Shown here: positions 1 to 9,321 of the stretch, in pieces
Position numbering within the stretch: position 1 is the first letter of the stretch
Layout: each line of letters starts with the position of its first letter
Assembly: GCA_965230985.1 (NCBI GenBank)
Contig: OZ246399.1
Span: 310,001-374,000 of the forward strand
Length of the DNA stretch: 64,000 nucleotides
Reading direction: 5' to 3'
From: UBA2211 sp035404185
GTDB lineage: Bacteria > Patescibacteriota > Minisyncoccia > Minisyncoccales > Minisyncoccaceae
Notes under the pieces: model-generated
What the model was told of the DNA's origin: nothing
Databases searched by the model: none
Seen by the model: the letters and a program-made list of their open reading frames with translations, nothing else
Program-made: the position numbers and the translations under genes

Positions 1-1
1 T

Positions 2-1810
2 GCTGATAAATTATTAGAAGGATTGGATGATATCGATTGGCCGGAGAAGATAAAGGAAATGCAGAAGAACTGGATTGGTAGAAGTGAAGGTTGGGAAATT
101 AAATTTTTAATTGATAATACTAAAGAAATTTCAGTTTTTACAACCAGAGTAGATACTTTATTTGGTTGTACTTATTTAGTTTTAGCTCCTGAACATCCAC
201 TAATTAATGAACTTCAAATTGAGAATAAAAAAGAAGTTTTAGAATATATTAATAAGGCTAAGAATAAGAGCGAGAGAGAAAGAATAAGTGAGGTCAAGGA
301 TAAAACGGGAGTTGAATTAAAAGGAATTAAAGCTATTAATCCGATTAATGGAAAAGAAATCAGAGTATTTATTGCTGATTACGTTTTATTTCATTATGGA
401 ACAGGAGCAGTTATGGCTGTCCCAGCTCATGATGAAAGAGATTTTGATTTTGCTAATAAATACGGACTAGAAATAATAGAAGTTATTAAAGGAAAGAACA
501 AGGAACAAGAGAAGGCTTTTGTTGAAGATGGGATATTATTTAATTCTTCTAATTTTGACAATTTAACTTCAGAAGAAGGAAGGGCGAAAATAGGAGAATA
601 TTTAGCGAGTCAAGGAAAAGCAGAAAAGAAGGTGAATTATAAATTAAGAGATTGGGTTTTTTCAAGACAAAGATATTGGGGAGAACCGATTCCGATTATT
701 CACTGTTCTAAATGCGGGATGGTTGCGGTTCCTGAAAACGAGTTGCCATTAAAACTTCCTTACATTGAAAGATATCAACCAACTGGAACAGGGGAATCTC
801 CTTTAGCGGCAATATCTGATTGGGTAAACGTTAAATGTCCTAAATGCGGAGGTGATGCAAAAAGAGAAACTAATACTATGCCGCAATGGGCTGGTTCTTG
901 TTGGTATTATTTAAGATATTTAGATAATAAGAATAACGAAGAAATTTTTGATAAAGAAATAGAGAAGAAATGGATGCCAGTTGATTTATATGTTGGAGGA
1001 GCGGAACACGCTGTTTTACATTTATTATACTCACGTTTTTGGCATAAGTTTTTATACGACATTAAAGTTGTTTCAACTAAAGAACCATTTAAAAAATTAA
1101 GAAATATTGGATTGATTCTTGCTTTTGATGGGCAGAAGATGAGTAAATCAAAAGGAAATATTGTTTCTCCTGATGTTATCGTTGATGAGTTTGGAGCAGA
1201 TACATTAAGGGCTTATGAAATGTTTATGGGTCCATTTGATCAGGCGATACAATGGAATGAGCAAGGAGTTAAGGGAGTTAATAGATTTTTGAATAAGGCC
1301 TGGGATATTATTATTTCATGCAAAGATAATAAAACCAGCTCTGCTGAAATTATTGCTATGGTTCATAAGCTAAACAAGAAAGTTAGCGATGATTTGTTAA
1401 AAATGAAGTTTAATACTCCAATTGCTTTTTTTATGGAATTCTTTAATTATATTTCTGAGAAGAAAGATGAATTCGGTAAAGATGAAATTGAAAGAATTTT
1501 AAAATTATTATCTCCTTTTGTTCCACATTTTTGCGAAGAATTATGGAGCATTTTAGGAAATAAAAATAGTATTCTTTTGGAAAAATGGCCAGAAGAAGAC
1601 TTAAGCTTGATTAAGGAAGAAAAGGTAATTATGATTGTTCAGGTTAATGGAAAAATGAGAGAAAAAATTGAAGTAGAAGTTGATACCCAAAAAGAGGAAG
1701 TAGAGAAAATTGTTTTAAGTAATGAGAAACTTAAAAAGTGGCTTGAAGGAAAAGAAATCAAGGAGATCTTTTTTGTAGAAAATAAATTGATAAATATATG
1801 TGTGGTATAA
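2..1810 (+). CDS. leuS: Leucyl-tRNA synthetase, 5'-truncated by window
   Basis: Charges tRNA-Leu with leucine in the cytoplasm. The reading frame is open from base 2, so the N-terminal Rossmann half with HIGH lies outside the window and 602 residues remain. Visible are the CP1 editing domain (TTRVDTLFG, and GTGAVMAVPAHDERD, whose Asp anchors the amino group during editing), a Cys4 zinc insert (CSKCGM...CPKCGG), the KMSKS loop near base 1138 and the C-terminal anticodon-binding region. The stop codon overlaps the glmS start by 13 nt, so the two genes are probably cotranscribed. No internal damage is seen. Confidence 0.97.
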   Translation, partial: ADKLLEGLDDIDWPEKIKEMQKNWIGRSEGWEIKFLIDNTKEISVFTTRVDTLFGCTYLVLAPEHPLINELQIENKKEVLEYINKAKNKSERERISEVKDKTGVELKGIKAINPINGKEIRVFIADYVLFHYGTGAVMAVPAHDERDFDFANKYGLEIIEVIKGKNKEQEKAFVEDGILFNSSNFDNLTSEEGRAKIGEYLASQGKAEKKVNYKLRDWVFSRQRYWGEPIPIIHCSKCGMVAVPENELPLKLPYIERYQPTGTGESPLAAISDWVNVKCPKCGGDAKRETNTMPQWAGSCWYYLRYLDNKNNEEIFDKEIEKKWMPVDLYVGGAEHAVLHLLYSRFWHKFLYDIKVVSTKEPFKKLRNIGLILAFDGQKMSKSKGNIVSPDVIVDEFGADTLRAYEMFMGPFDQAIQWNEQGVKGVNRFLNKAWDIIISCKDNKTSSAEIIAMVHKLNKKVSDDLLKMKFNTPIAFFMEFFNYISEKKDEFGKDEIERILKLLSPFVPHFCEELWSILGNKNSILLEKWPEEDLSLIKEEKVIMIVQVNGKMREKIEVEVDTQKEEVEKIVLSNEKLKKWLEGKEIKEIFFVENKLINICVV

Positions 1811-3621
1811 TTGGATACATTGGAACAAAAGAAGCATCTCCGATTCTCTTGTCTGGATTAAAGAGAATGGAATACAGAGGTTATGACAGCTATGGTTTTT
1901 GTTTTTTAAATAACAACAAAGCGTCTCTTTTTAAAAGAGTTGGTAAAATAGATAATACCGAAAAAGAATTTTTAGAAAAAGACTTTAGCGGACAGATTGG
2001 AATAGGGCACAGTCGTTGGGCAACTACTGGGTTAGTAACTGAAGAAAATGCTCATCCTCATTGTGATTGCAAAAAAGAAATTTTTGTAGTTCATAACGGA
2101 ATCGTTGAAAATTATAAAGAATTAAAAGCTAAACTAATCAATGAGGGGCATGTTTTTAAATCAGAAACTGATACCGAAATAATCGCCCATTTAATAGAGA
2201 AATATTATGTTGATAATTTAGAAGAAGCAGTAGGAAAAGCTTTAAGGGACATAAGAGGAACATATGGCTTAGCTGTTATTTCAACAAAAGATCCAGACAA
2301 GATTGTAGCTGCAAGAATGTCCTCTCCTTTAATTATCGGAGTTGGAGTTGATGAATTATTAGTTGCTTCTGACCCTTCAGCAATAATTACTAGAACTAGA
2401 CAGATTATTAATTTAGATGACGGAGAAATGGCAATCTTAAAGAAAGATGGATTTTGTATTTTAAAAGAAGAAAAAGAAGCTCAGAAAAATATTGAAACAA
2501 TTGATTGGGACATTGAACAAGCAGAAAAGGGTGGTTACAAGCATTTTATGTTAAAAGAGATAATGGAAGAGCCGAACGTAATTGAAGATGCGATGCGAGG
2601 AAGATTATTAGAAGATGAAGGCTCGGTTAAATTAGGAGGATTAGAATCAGTTCAAGATCAACTAAGAAAAATAGACAACATTACTTTGATTGGATGCGGT
2701 ACTGCACATTATGCTGCTAAGATTGGAGAATACATGCTTGAAGAATATGCAAATATTCCAACCTCAACTGATATTGGTTCTGAATTCAGATATAGGAAAC
2801 CAATTGTAAATAAATCTACAGCTGCTATTTTTGTTTCCCAGTCTGGAGAAACTGCTGATACCTTGGCAGCTTTGCGAGAAATGAAAGCTAAGGGGGTTTT
2901 AACTTTAGGAATAACCAATGTTGTTGGTTCTTCTCAATCAAGAGAAACTGATGCGGGAGTATATACTCGTTCTGGTCCAGAAATTGCAGTTGCTTCTACT
3001 AAAGCTTTTCTTGGTCAATTAACAATTTTATCCCTAATTACAATATATTTAGGAAGACAGAGAGATATGTCAATTGTGACAGGAAAAAGAATTATTTCTG
3101 AATTGATGAAAATTCCTGAACTAGCTAGAGAAATTTTAAAACAGAAAAATGAGATTAAGAAAATTGCTGAAAAATACAAACACTGTAGAGATTTTTGGTT
3201 TATTGGAAGAAAGTATAATTATCCAATTGCCCTAGAAGGAGCTCTTAAATTAAAGGAGATTTCATATGTCCATGCTGAGGGATTAGCTGGTGGAGAATTA
3301 AAGCACGGTCCATTGGCTTTGATTGACGAGAATTGTCCAACAATCGCTATTTGTCCAACTGATTCAGTTTATGAAAAGATGATTTCGAACATCGAAGAAA
3401 TTAAAGCCAGGAAAGGAAAAATTATTGCTATTGCAACTATTGGAAACAAAGAAATCGAAAAGATTGCCGATGATGTTATTTATATCCCTAAAACATTAGA
3501 AATGTTAACGCCAATACTTTCAGTCATTCCTCTTCACTTGTTCGCTTACTATTTTGCTGATTCATTAGGTAGAGATATTGATAAGCCAAAAAACTTAGCT
3601 AAGAGTGTTACCGTTGAATAA
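1798..3621 (+). CDS. glmS: Glutamine--fructose-6-phosphate aminotransferase
   Basis: Makes glucosamine-6-phosphate from fructose-6-phosphate and glutamine, the entry step to UDP-GlcNAc and the cell wall. The 607-residue length is normal. It begins MCGIIGYIG, so Cys2 becomes the N-terminal nucleophile of the glutaminase domain (about 1-220). Two SIS sugar-isomerase domains follow, and the conserved C-terminal end (KSVTVE) is present. The start overlaps leuS. No glmS ribozyme is possible here because there is no untranslated leader. A GlmU-like gene lies at 7119-8294 on the same strand, which suggests one amino-sugar cluster. Confidence 0.97.
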   Translation: MCGIIGYIGTKEASPILLSGLKRMEYRGYDSYGFCFLNNNKASLFKRVGKIDNTEKEFLEKDFSGQIGIGHSRWATTGLVTEENAHPHCDCKKEIFVVHNGIVENYKELKAKLINEGHVFKSETDTEIIAHLIEKYYVDNLEEAVGKALRDIRGTYGLAVISTKDPDKIVAARMSSPLIIGVGVDELLVASDPSAIITRTRQIINLDDGEMAILKKDGFCILKEEKEAQKNIETIDWDIEQAEKGGYKHFMLKEIMEEPNVIEDAMRGRLLEDEGSVKLGGLESVQDQLRKIDNITLIGCGTAHYAAKIGEYMLEEYANIPTSTDIGSEFRYRKPIVNKSTAAIFVSQSGETADTLAALREMKAKGVLTLGITNVVGSSQSRETDAGVYTRSGPEIAVASTKAFLGQLTILSLITIYLGRQRDMSIVTGKRIISELMKIPELAREILKQKNEIKKIAEKYKHCRDFWFIGRKYNYPIALEGALKLKEISYVHAEGLAGGELKHGPLALIDENCPTIAICPTDSVYEKMISNIEEIKARKGKIIAIATIGNKEIEKIADDVIYIPKTLEMLTPILSVIPLHLFAYYFADSLGRDIDKPKNLAKSVTVE

Positions 3622-3666
3622 AATTATCACTAGAACTGTGGATAATTAATTTTTCTTTTGTTTCTA

Positions 3667-3678
3667 TTGTGATAAAAT
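3667..3678 (+). promoter_or_regulatory. Promoter for oxoacid oxidoreductase operon
   Basis: A TGTGATAAAAT element ends 9 nt before the ATG at 3688, downstream of T-rich sequence. It is the only promoter-like element in the 66-nt gap after glmS. The -35 element is weak (TTTTGT-like). Confidence 0.5.
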
Positions 3679-3687
3679 ACGCCTATT

Positions 3688-5343
3688 ATGAAAAATAAAA
3701 AAGACTACTCAATCATCATCGGAGGGGCCGCCGGACAAGGCTCAAGAAAGGCAGGATTAATAATCGCTAAGCTTTTTAATAATCTTGGCTACAATGTTTT
3801 TATCTCTGAAGATTATCAATCTTTAATTAAAGGAGGACATAACTTTTCGGTAGTAAGAATTTCTGAAGGTCAGCATTTTTCTAATCGTGAAAAGGCCGAC
3901 TTTTTGTTAGCCTTAGATGCAAACACAATTAATAGGCATGAAAAATCACTAGAAAAGAATGGTTGTATTATTTTCAATAAAGACAAAATTAAAAAAGAAA
4001 AAGGAGTAGGAATAGCTTCTGATACTATCACTAAAGAATTAGGAGGTCTTCCTATTATGAGTAACACGGCTTTAATTGCTGGATTCAGCAAGGCGATGGG
4101 AATAGAATGGAAAGTATTAGAGGATGCTTTAAAAAAGGAATTAGGAAAAGGAATTGAAAAAAATCTAGAGATAGCTAAAAAAGCCTATGAAGAAACAAAA
4201 ACAGTTTTAAATATTGAAAAATTGAAAGCTAATCCCGATCCTCTTTTAACTGGAAACGAAGCAATTGCTTTGGGAGCAGTTAAGGCGGGACTAGATATTT
4301 ATTATGCTTATCCCATGACTCCAGCTACTAGTATTCTTCATTATTTAGCTGAACACGAAAAAGATTTTAATATTATTACTGCTCAATTAGAAAATGAAAT
4401 AGCAGTAATTAATTCAGCTGTTGGTTCAGCTTTTGCTGGAAAACGATCAATGGTTGGAACATCAGGAGGAGGATTTGCCTTAATGACCGAGGGGATAAGT
4501 TTGGCAGCTATGGCAGAAACTCCAGTTCTGATTATTAGTAGTCAAAGATCAGGTCCAGCGACAGGAGTTCCAACATATGGTAGCCAAGCTGACTTGCTTT
4601 TTACTCTTAATTCAGGACACGGAGATTTCGTTAGATTCATTGCTGCTCCTGGAGATGCTAATGAATCTTGTTATTGGTCTGGTAAATTATTGAATTTAGC
4701 TTGGAAATATCAAACTCCAGCTATTTTGTTAGTTGATAAAGAGTTATCAGAAAGTACCTTTGAATTCGATGAGAAGATTTTAAAAGAAATCAAAAAAGAG
4801 AAGCCTGTTTTGTGGAGTGGAAAAGGAGAATACAAAAGATATACTGATTTGAAGAGCGGAATTTCTCCAATGGCTTTTCCAGGAGATAAAGCGATAGTTA
4901 AGGGAACTAGCTATGAACACGATGAAAAGGGATTATCAGTTGAAGATAGCGAGACCATTATGTTGATGCAGGAAAAAAGATTAAGAAAGTTTGAAGAGAT
5001 GAGAGCAGAAGTTGATTTATTAGAAGCTGTTAAAGTTTACGGAAATAAAAAATCTAAAAAAGCAATTGTTGCTTGGGGTTCAACCAAGGGCGTGTCATTA
5101 GAGATTGCTGAAAAATTAGGATTGAAATTTATTCAACCTCTTGTTCTCCAGCCATTCCCAAAGAAACAATTTGAAAAAGCACTTAAAGGCGTTAGCAAAT
5201 TAATATTAGTCGAATGTAGTGCTTCAGGACAAATGGAAAAACTTTTTAATTGTAATGGAGTTAAAGTTGATAAAAAAATCCTCAAGTATGACATGAGGCC
5301 TTTTACTGTAGAAGAATTAGAAAGGAAATTAAAGAATATTTAA
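3688..5343 (+). CDS. 2-oxoacid:acceptor oxidoreductase, fused gamma-alpha subunit
   Basis: Ferredoxin-dependent oxidative decarboxylation of a 2-oxoacid to acyl-CoA, as in KorA/PorA-type enzymes. Residues about 1-185 are the gamma domain (GGAAGQGSRKAG, then the EDYQSLIKGGHN region). Residues about 190-550 are the alpha domain, with the pyrimidine-binding start GNEAIALGAVKAG and the YPMTPATSI motif. This gamma-alpha fusion is a known arrangement. The beta subunit follows after one base. No delta (ferredoxin-like) subunit is adjacent, so electrons probably go to a separate ferredoxin. The substrate (pyruvate, 2-oxoglutarate or a branched-chain oxoacid) cannot be told from the sequence. Confidence 0.9.
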   Translation: MKNKKDYSIIIGGAAGQGSRKAGLIIAKLFNNLGYNVFISEDYQSLIKGGHNFSVVRISEGQHFSNREKADFLLALDANTINRHEKSLEKNGCIIFNKDKIKKEKGVGIASDTITKELGGLPIMSNTALIAGFSKAMGIEWKVLEDALKKELGKGIEKNLEIAKKAYEETKTVLNIEKLKANPDPLLTGNEAIALGAVKAGLDIYYAYPMTPATSILHYLAEHEKDFNIITAQLENEIAVINSAVGSAFAGKRSMVGTSGGGFALMTEGISLAAMAETPVLIISSQRSGPATGVPTYGSQADLLFTLNSGHGDFVRFIAAPGDANESCYWSGKLLNLAWKYQTPAILLVDKELSESTFEFDEKILKEIKKEKPVLWSGKGEYKRYTDLKSGISPMAFPGDKAIVKGTSYEHDEKGLSVEDSETIMLMQEKRLRKFEEMRAEVDLLEAVKVYGNKKSKKAIVAWGSTKGVSLEIAEKLGLKFIQPLVLQPFPKKQFEKALKGVSKLILVECSASGQMEKLFNCNGVKVDKKILKYDMRPFTVEELERKLKNI

Positions 5344-5344
5344 T

Positions 5345-6184
5345 ATGGAAAAACTAGAAACAAATTCTATAAATACATGGTGTCCTGGTTGTGGAAATTT
5401 TGGAATTCTTCAGGCGGTTAAATTGGCGATTAATGATTTGATTTTAAAAGGAACTCCTAAAGAAAACATTGTTATCGTTTCTGACATTGGATGCAATTCA
5501 AAAATAGTAGATTACTTAAATTTGAATAGTTTTTATTCTCTTCATGGCAGATCTATTGCAACTGCCATGGGAATTAAATTAGCTAATCCAGAATTAAAGA
5601 TAATAGTATTTTTGGGAGATGGAGCGGCATTGGATGAAGGAATTTCTCATTTAATCCACGCTGCTAAGAGAAATTCAGATATTAATGTTGTTATGCACAA
5701 TAATAGGTTATTTGCATTAACCACTGGGCAATTTACAGCTGTTTCTCCTAAAGGATTAAAAGGAAAATCTACTCCTTTTGGATCAATTGAAGAGCCTCTT
5801 AACCCATTAGAATTAATGCTGGCTGCCAATTCTTCTTTTATTGCTAGAGGGTATTCAGCAAAGATAGAACATTTGAAGAATTTAATTATCGAAGCAGTAA
5901 ATCATAAAGGATTTTCTTTTATTGAAGTTATGCAGCCGTGCACTAGTTTCTTCAACAATATTCAATTCTATAACGAGAAGGTTTACGAGGCAGTTAATGA
6001 AGAATTAGACTCAAGAACAAAAGCTTTAACTTTAATTAAAGAATGGAACTATAATGGAGAAGGGAAAATACCATTAGGAATTTTGTTTAAAAAAGATAGA
6101 GCTTGTTTTGAAGAAGAAGCGACTAAGCATCTCGTAAAAGATAAAAAACCAGAGATAGAAAAATGTTTACAAACCCATTTGTAA
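5345..6184 (+). CDS. 2-oxoacid:ferredoxin oxidoreductase, beta subunit
   Basis: Thiamine-diphosphate subunit partnering the preceding alpha-gamma protein. It starts with the family signature NTWCPGCGNFGILQAV, whose cysteines help bind the Fe-S cluster. The TPP/Mg motif GDGAALDEGISH is near residue 87, followed by VVMHNNRLFALTTGQ. At 279 residues it has the usual length. The spacing of one base from the alpha gene implies translational coupling. The 3' end overlaps the yvcK start by 22 nt. Confidence 0.92.
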   Translation: MEKLETNSINTWCPGCGNFGILQAVKLAINDLILKGTPKENIVIVSDIGCNSKIVDYLNLNSFYSLHGRSIATAMGIKLANPELKIIVFLGDGAALDEGISHLIHAAKRNSDINVVMHNNRLFALTTGQFTAVSPKGLKGKSTPFGSIEEPLNPLELMLAANSSFIARGYSAKIEHLKNLIIEAVNHKGFSFIEVMQPCTSFFNNIQFYNEKVYEAVNEELDSRTKALTLIKEWNYNGEGKIPLGILFKKDRACFEEEATKHLVKDKKPEIEKCLQTHL

Positions 6185-7131
6185 AAAAGAATATTGTTTG
6201 TATTGGAGGGGGCAATGCTATGCCTAAGGTCGTTCTCTCTGGATTAAAAAATAAAAAGGTTAACCTAACTGTTGTTTCGGCAGTTTTAGATTCTGGTGGA
6301 TCTTCGGGAAGACTAAGGAAAGACTATGATGTTATTTCTCCAGGAGATATTAGAAGAGCATTTTTAGAATTATGCAATCTATCAGAAGAAGACAAATTGT
6401 TATTAGATTATAGATTTGAAAATGGTGACTTGCATGAACATAATTTATGGAACATTGCTTTCGTTGCCATGGCTTTGGAAAAAGGTGGATACAGGTCTCT
6501 TTTCGAAAAAATGAATTCAATGCTTATCCAAAATCACAAAATACTTCCATCAACAACACACAAGGCTGATTTAGTCGCTGTTTTAGAAAATGATGAAGAA
6601 ATTATTGGAGAATCAAATATTGATGTTCCTAAGCATGACCCTAAATTAAAAATTAAGAAATTGTTTTTAAGACCAATAACTAAGGCTTGTCCGCAAACAG
6701 TGAAAAGAATTAAAAGGGCAGACATGGTTGTTATCGGCCCAGGAGATATTTATTCTTCTTTAATGCAGGTTTTATTGGTTGACGGTACCTCAGAAACAAT
6801 AAAGATGAGCAGAGCAAAGAAAGTATATATTTGCAATTTGATGACCAAGAACGGGGAATCAAACGGTTTCACTGTTAATGATTTTGTTTGGGAAGTAGAA
6901 AATTGTTTGAAGTGTGAGCTTGATTATGTTATCTTTAATACAAACATGCCTAATAAAGAGAGAATCGACGAATATTTAAAAACACATCCTCAATTTCTTG
7001 AAATGGTTAAATTTGATAATTTATCTAAGAGCGACAAATATATCGGATTAGATTTGCTACCTCAAGAGGGTGAGATTATTCACGATTCAAGTAAGATAGC
7101 AGAAGTATTATTAAAGATATGCAAGCAATAA
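6163..7131 (+). CDS. yvcK: YvcK/CofD-family protein
   Basis: Member of the YvcK branch of the CofD-like family, whose Bacillus member binds UDP-sugars and is needed for growth on gluconeogenic carbon and for cell-wall regulation. The glycine-rich GGGNAMPKVVLSGL motif near residue 13, VLDSGGSSGRLRKDY and PGDIRRAFLELCNL are diagnostic. At 322 residues it is normal length. The start lies inside the preceding gene in another frame, and the end overlaps the next gene by 13 nt. Placement beside glmS and a sugar nucleotidyltransferase fits a role in UDP-GlcNAc-linked control (inference). Confidence 0.88.
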   Translation: MFTNPFVKKNIVCIGGGNAMPKVVLSGLKNKKVNLTVVSAVLDSGGSSGRLRKDYDVISPGDIRRAFLELCNLSEEDKLLLDYRFENGDLHEHNLWNIAFVAMALEKGGYRSLFEKMNSMLIQNHKILPSTTHKADLVAVLENDEEIIGESNIDVPKHDPKLKIKKLFLRPITKACPQTVKRIKRADMVVIGPGDIYSSLMQVLLVDGTSETIKMSRAKKVYICNLMTKNGESNGFTVNDFVWEVENCLKCELDYVIFNTNMPNKERIDEYLKTHPQFLEMVKFDNLSKSDKYIGLDLLPQEGEIIHDSSKIAEVLLKICKQ

Positions 7132-8294
7132 TTTTAGCAGCCGGGAAAGGAACAAGGTTTGTACCTCTTTCAGAGAGCAGACCAAAGCCACTCTTTTCAG
7201 TTTTTGGAAAGAGTATTTTGGAATATAATTTAGATGAATTAGATGGATTGGTTAGTGAGGTTATTATTATCGTTGGATACAAGAAAGAAATGATAATAGA
7301 GAAGATTGGAAAGAAATACGGTAAAATGAAAATAACCTATATTGAAGATAGTAAGATTGAAGGAACAGGTTCTTCAGCTAAGTTAGCTTATTCTTACTTA
7401 AAAGATAAGTTTTTGCTTTTAAATGGTGATGATTTTTATTCAACAGAAGACATTAAAAAAGCAATTAATAAATGTCCATCTATTTTAGTTAAAGAACATG
7501 AGAATCCTTCTTGTTTTGGAGTGATTGATGAAGAAGAAGGATATGCTAAAAGTATTATCGAAAAACCATCTCAGCCAGTTTCTAAATTAGTTAATTCAGC
7601 TTTGTATTGTTTGCCCAAAACAATATTTGATTATGAGATTCAAAAATCAGCTCGTGGTGAATTCGAGTTTACAGATTATATTAAAAAGTTTATTCACGAA
7701 AAAAAGCTTCGTATTTGTGAGGCTTCTTTTTGGATGCCAGCTTCATATCCTTGGGATATTTTCGACGTAATCCCTTATTTATTTGAGAAGCAAAAGAAAG
7801 AAAGGAAAGGAAAAATAGAAAAAGGAGTAGTTTTAAAAGGAGAAGTTATTATTAAGGAAGGAACGGTTGTAAAAAGTGGAGCGTATATTGAAGGACCAGT
7901 ATATATTGGCAAAGATTGCATTATTGGACCCAACTGTTTTATTCGTTCGGGATCTGTTATTGAAGACGGTTGTAGAATAGGACAAGGAGTCGAAATTAAA
8001 AATTCTTTAATCGGAAAAGGAACACGCGCTAGTCATCTATCATATATTGGAGATTCAATAATTGGAGAAAATTGTAACTTTGGAGCTGGAACAATTGTTG
8101 CCAATTTAAAACATAACCACGAAACAGTAAAGACAGAAATAAAGGGAGAATTGATTGATACCAAAAGAAGTAAATTTGGAACAATTATAGGTGACAATGT
8201 TAAAACAGGAATAAACACAATAATTTATCCCGGTAGAAAAATTGGAGCTAATAAATCAACTTTGCCTGGTGAAAAGATTGAAAAAGACAAGTAG
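7119..8294 (+). CDS. GlmU-like bifunctional sugar-1-phosphate nucleotidyl-/acetyltransferase
   Basis: Residues 1 to about 225 are a nucleotidyltransferase domain (MQAIILAAGKGTRF, then RPKPLF). Residues about 240-385 form a left-handed beta-helix of hexapeptide repeats ending PGRKIGANKSTLPGE. The two-domain order matches bacterial GlmU and archaeal sugar-1-phosphate enzymes. The expected job is conversion of glucosamine-1-phosphate to UDP-GlcNAc. At 391 residues it is shorter than classical GlmU (about 450) and closer to archaeal-type enzymes. Overlaps yvcK by 13 nt, so it is in the same operon. Exact substrate is inferred from neighbouring glmS. Confidence 0.82.
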   Translation: MQAIILAAGKGTRFVPLSESRPKPLFSVFGKSILEYNLDELDGLVSEVIIIVGYKKEMIIEKIGKKYGKMKITYIEDSKIEGTGSSAKLAYSYLKDKFLLLNGDDFYSTEDIKKAINKCPSILVKEHENPSCFGVIDEEEGYAKSIIEKPSQPVSKLVNSALYCLPKTIFDYEIQKSARGEFEFTDYIKKFIHEKKLRICEASFWMPASYPWDIFDVIPYLFEKQKKERKGKIEKGVVLKGEVIIKEGTVVKSGAYIEGPVYIGKDCIIGPNCFIRSGSVIEDGCRIGQGVEIKNSLIGKGTRASHLSYIGDSIIGENCNFGAGTIVANLKHNHETVKTEIKGELIDTKRSKFGTIIGDNVKTGINTIIYPGRKIGANKSTLPGEKIEKDK

Positions 8295-8377
8295 TGCCGA
8301 AGGTGGGACTTGAACCCACACAGAATAAATCTATAGCGTTCTGAACGCTACGCGTCTGCCAGTTCCGCCACTTCGGC
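8295..8377 (-). tRNA. tRNA-Leu (CAG)
   Basis: On the minus strand the gene starts GCCGAAG and ends CTTCGGC plus A73. The anticodon arm TAGCG-TTCAGAA-CGCTA gives anticodon CAG. A long variable arm, typical of class II tRNA-Leu, and a T-arm with GGTTCAAGTCC are present. CCA is not encoded. Confidence 0.96.
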
Positions 8378-8397
8378 AAATAAAAAAAACACAAATG

Positions 8398-8481
8398 TGC
8401 CGAAGGAGAGACTTGAACTCTCACGGGGTTGCCCCCATAGCATTTTGAGTGCTACGCGTCTGCCAGTTCCGCCACTTCGGC
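8398..8481 (-). tRNA. tRNA-Leu (CAA)
   Basis: Same acceptor and D-arm as its neighbour 20 bp away. The anticodon arm TAGCA-CTCAAAA-TGCTA gives CAA. The class II long variable arm is GC-rich. CCA is not encoded. The pair is probably a tandem duplication followed by divergence of the anticodon and variable arms. Confidence 0.96.
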
Positions 8482-8530
8482 ATATATCTTTATTTACCAT
8501 AAAAAACATTGTTTGTAAATTTAAAAGCCT

Positions 8531-8541
8531 TGTGTTAAAAT
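8531..8541 (+). promoter_or_regulatory. parA promoter, extended -10
   Basis: TGTGTTAAAAT with -10 TAAAAT at 8536-8541, only 7 nt before the parA ATG. The transcript would start at or next to the start codon. Confidence 0.55.
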
Positions 8542-8548
8542 TATATTA

Positions 8549-9310
8549 ATGACTCGAGTAATCGCTATTGCTAATCAAAAGGGTGGAGTCGGGAAAACAG
8601 CAATTGCTGTTAATTTACCCGTGTTTTTAACTGCCTTTGGAAAGAAGGTTCTTCTTGTTGATATTGATCCCCAAGCTAATGCTACTTTTTCGATGGGAAT
8701 AAAACCTAGAGATTTGAATATATCTTTATATGAAGCATTATTAGGGCAAGTTTCTCCGAGAGATATCATCAAGAAGACTCCTTTTTTGGCTTTTGATATT
8801 ATGCCAACTTCACATAATTTAGCTGGAGCTAATATAGAATTGGTTAACATGGAAAATAGAGAGTTCAAATTAAAAGAAGTATTAGATACAATTAAAGACC
8901 AATACGATTTCGTTTTAATAGATTGTCCTCCTAGTTTAGGATTGTTAACTTTAAATGCTTTGATTGCTGCCGATGAAGTTTTAATTCCAGTTCAATGTGA
9001 ATATCTAGCAATGGAAGGATTAGGGCAATTATTACAGAACATTAAATTGATTAATGATAATTTAGAAATGAATATTAAAGTATTAGGTTCAGTAATGACA
9101 ATGTACAATAGGAAGAATAGAGTTTGCGCGGCAATTTCAAAAGATCTAAGAAGAAGCTTTCCTGGTTATGTGTTTGATACTGTTATTCCTCGAACAGTTT
9201 CTTTGTCTGAATCTCCTATAACCGGTAAAACAATTTTAAGGCACTCTCCTAATTCTCGTGCTGTCCATGCTTTTAGAGAACTAGCACGTGAAATAATATC
9301 AAAAAATTAA
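8549..9310 (+). CDS. parA: ParA/Soj chromosome-partitioning ATPase
   Basis: Walker-type ATPase that binds DNA non-specifically and, with ParB, segregates the chromosome origin. Deviant Walker A motif NQKGGVGKTAIAVNL lies at residues about 9-23, Walker A' DIDPQANAT near 39 and Walker B FVLIDCPPSLG near 123. At 253 residues it is normal for Soj. parB follows after 11 bp. The residue after GKT is Ala rather than the usual Thr, a small deviation. Confidence 0.95.
   Translation: MTRVIAIANQKGGVGKTAIAVNLPVFLTAFGKKVLLVDIDPQANATFSMGIKPRDLNISLYEALLGQVSPRDIIKKTPFLAFDIMPTSHNLAGANIELVNMENREFKLKEVLDTIKDQYDFVLIDCPPSLGLLTLNALIAADEVLIPVQCEYLAMEGLGQLLQNIKLINDNLEMNIKVLGSVMTMYNRKNRVCAAISKDLRRSFPGYVFDTVIPRTVSLSESPITGKTILRHSPNSRAVHAFRELAREIISKN
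9280..9295 (+). promoter_or_regulatory. Possible degenerate parS site
   Basis: A CACGTGAAATA stretch at 9285-9295 inside the 3' end of parA matches the right half of the parS palindrome (CACGTGAAACA) except one base. The left half does not match, so it may be chance. Confidence 0.2.
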
Positions 9311-9321
9311 TAATTTAAAAT

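Noticed and set aside
9280..9295. A firm parS site
   Set aside because: Only one half of the palindrome matches. Listed at low confidence rather than as a finding.
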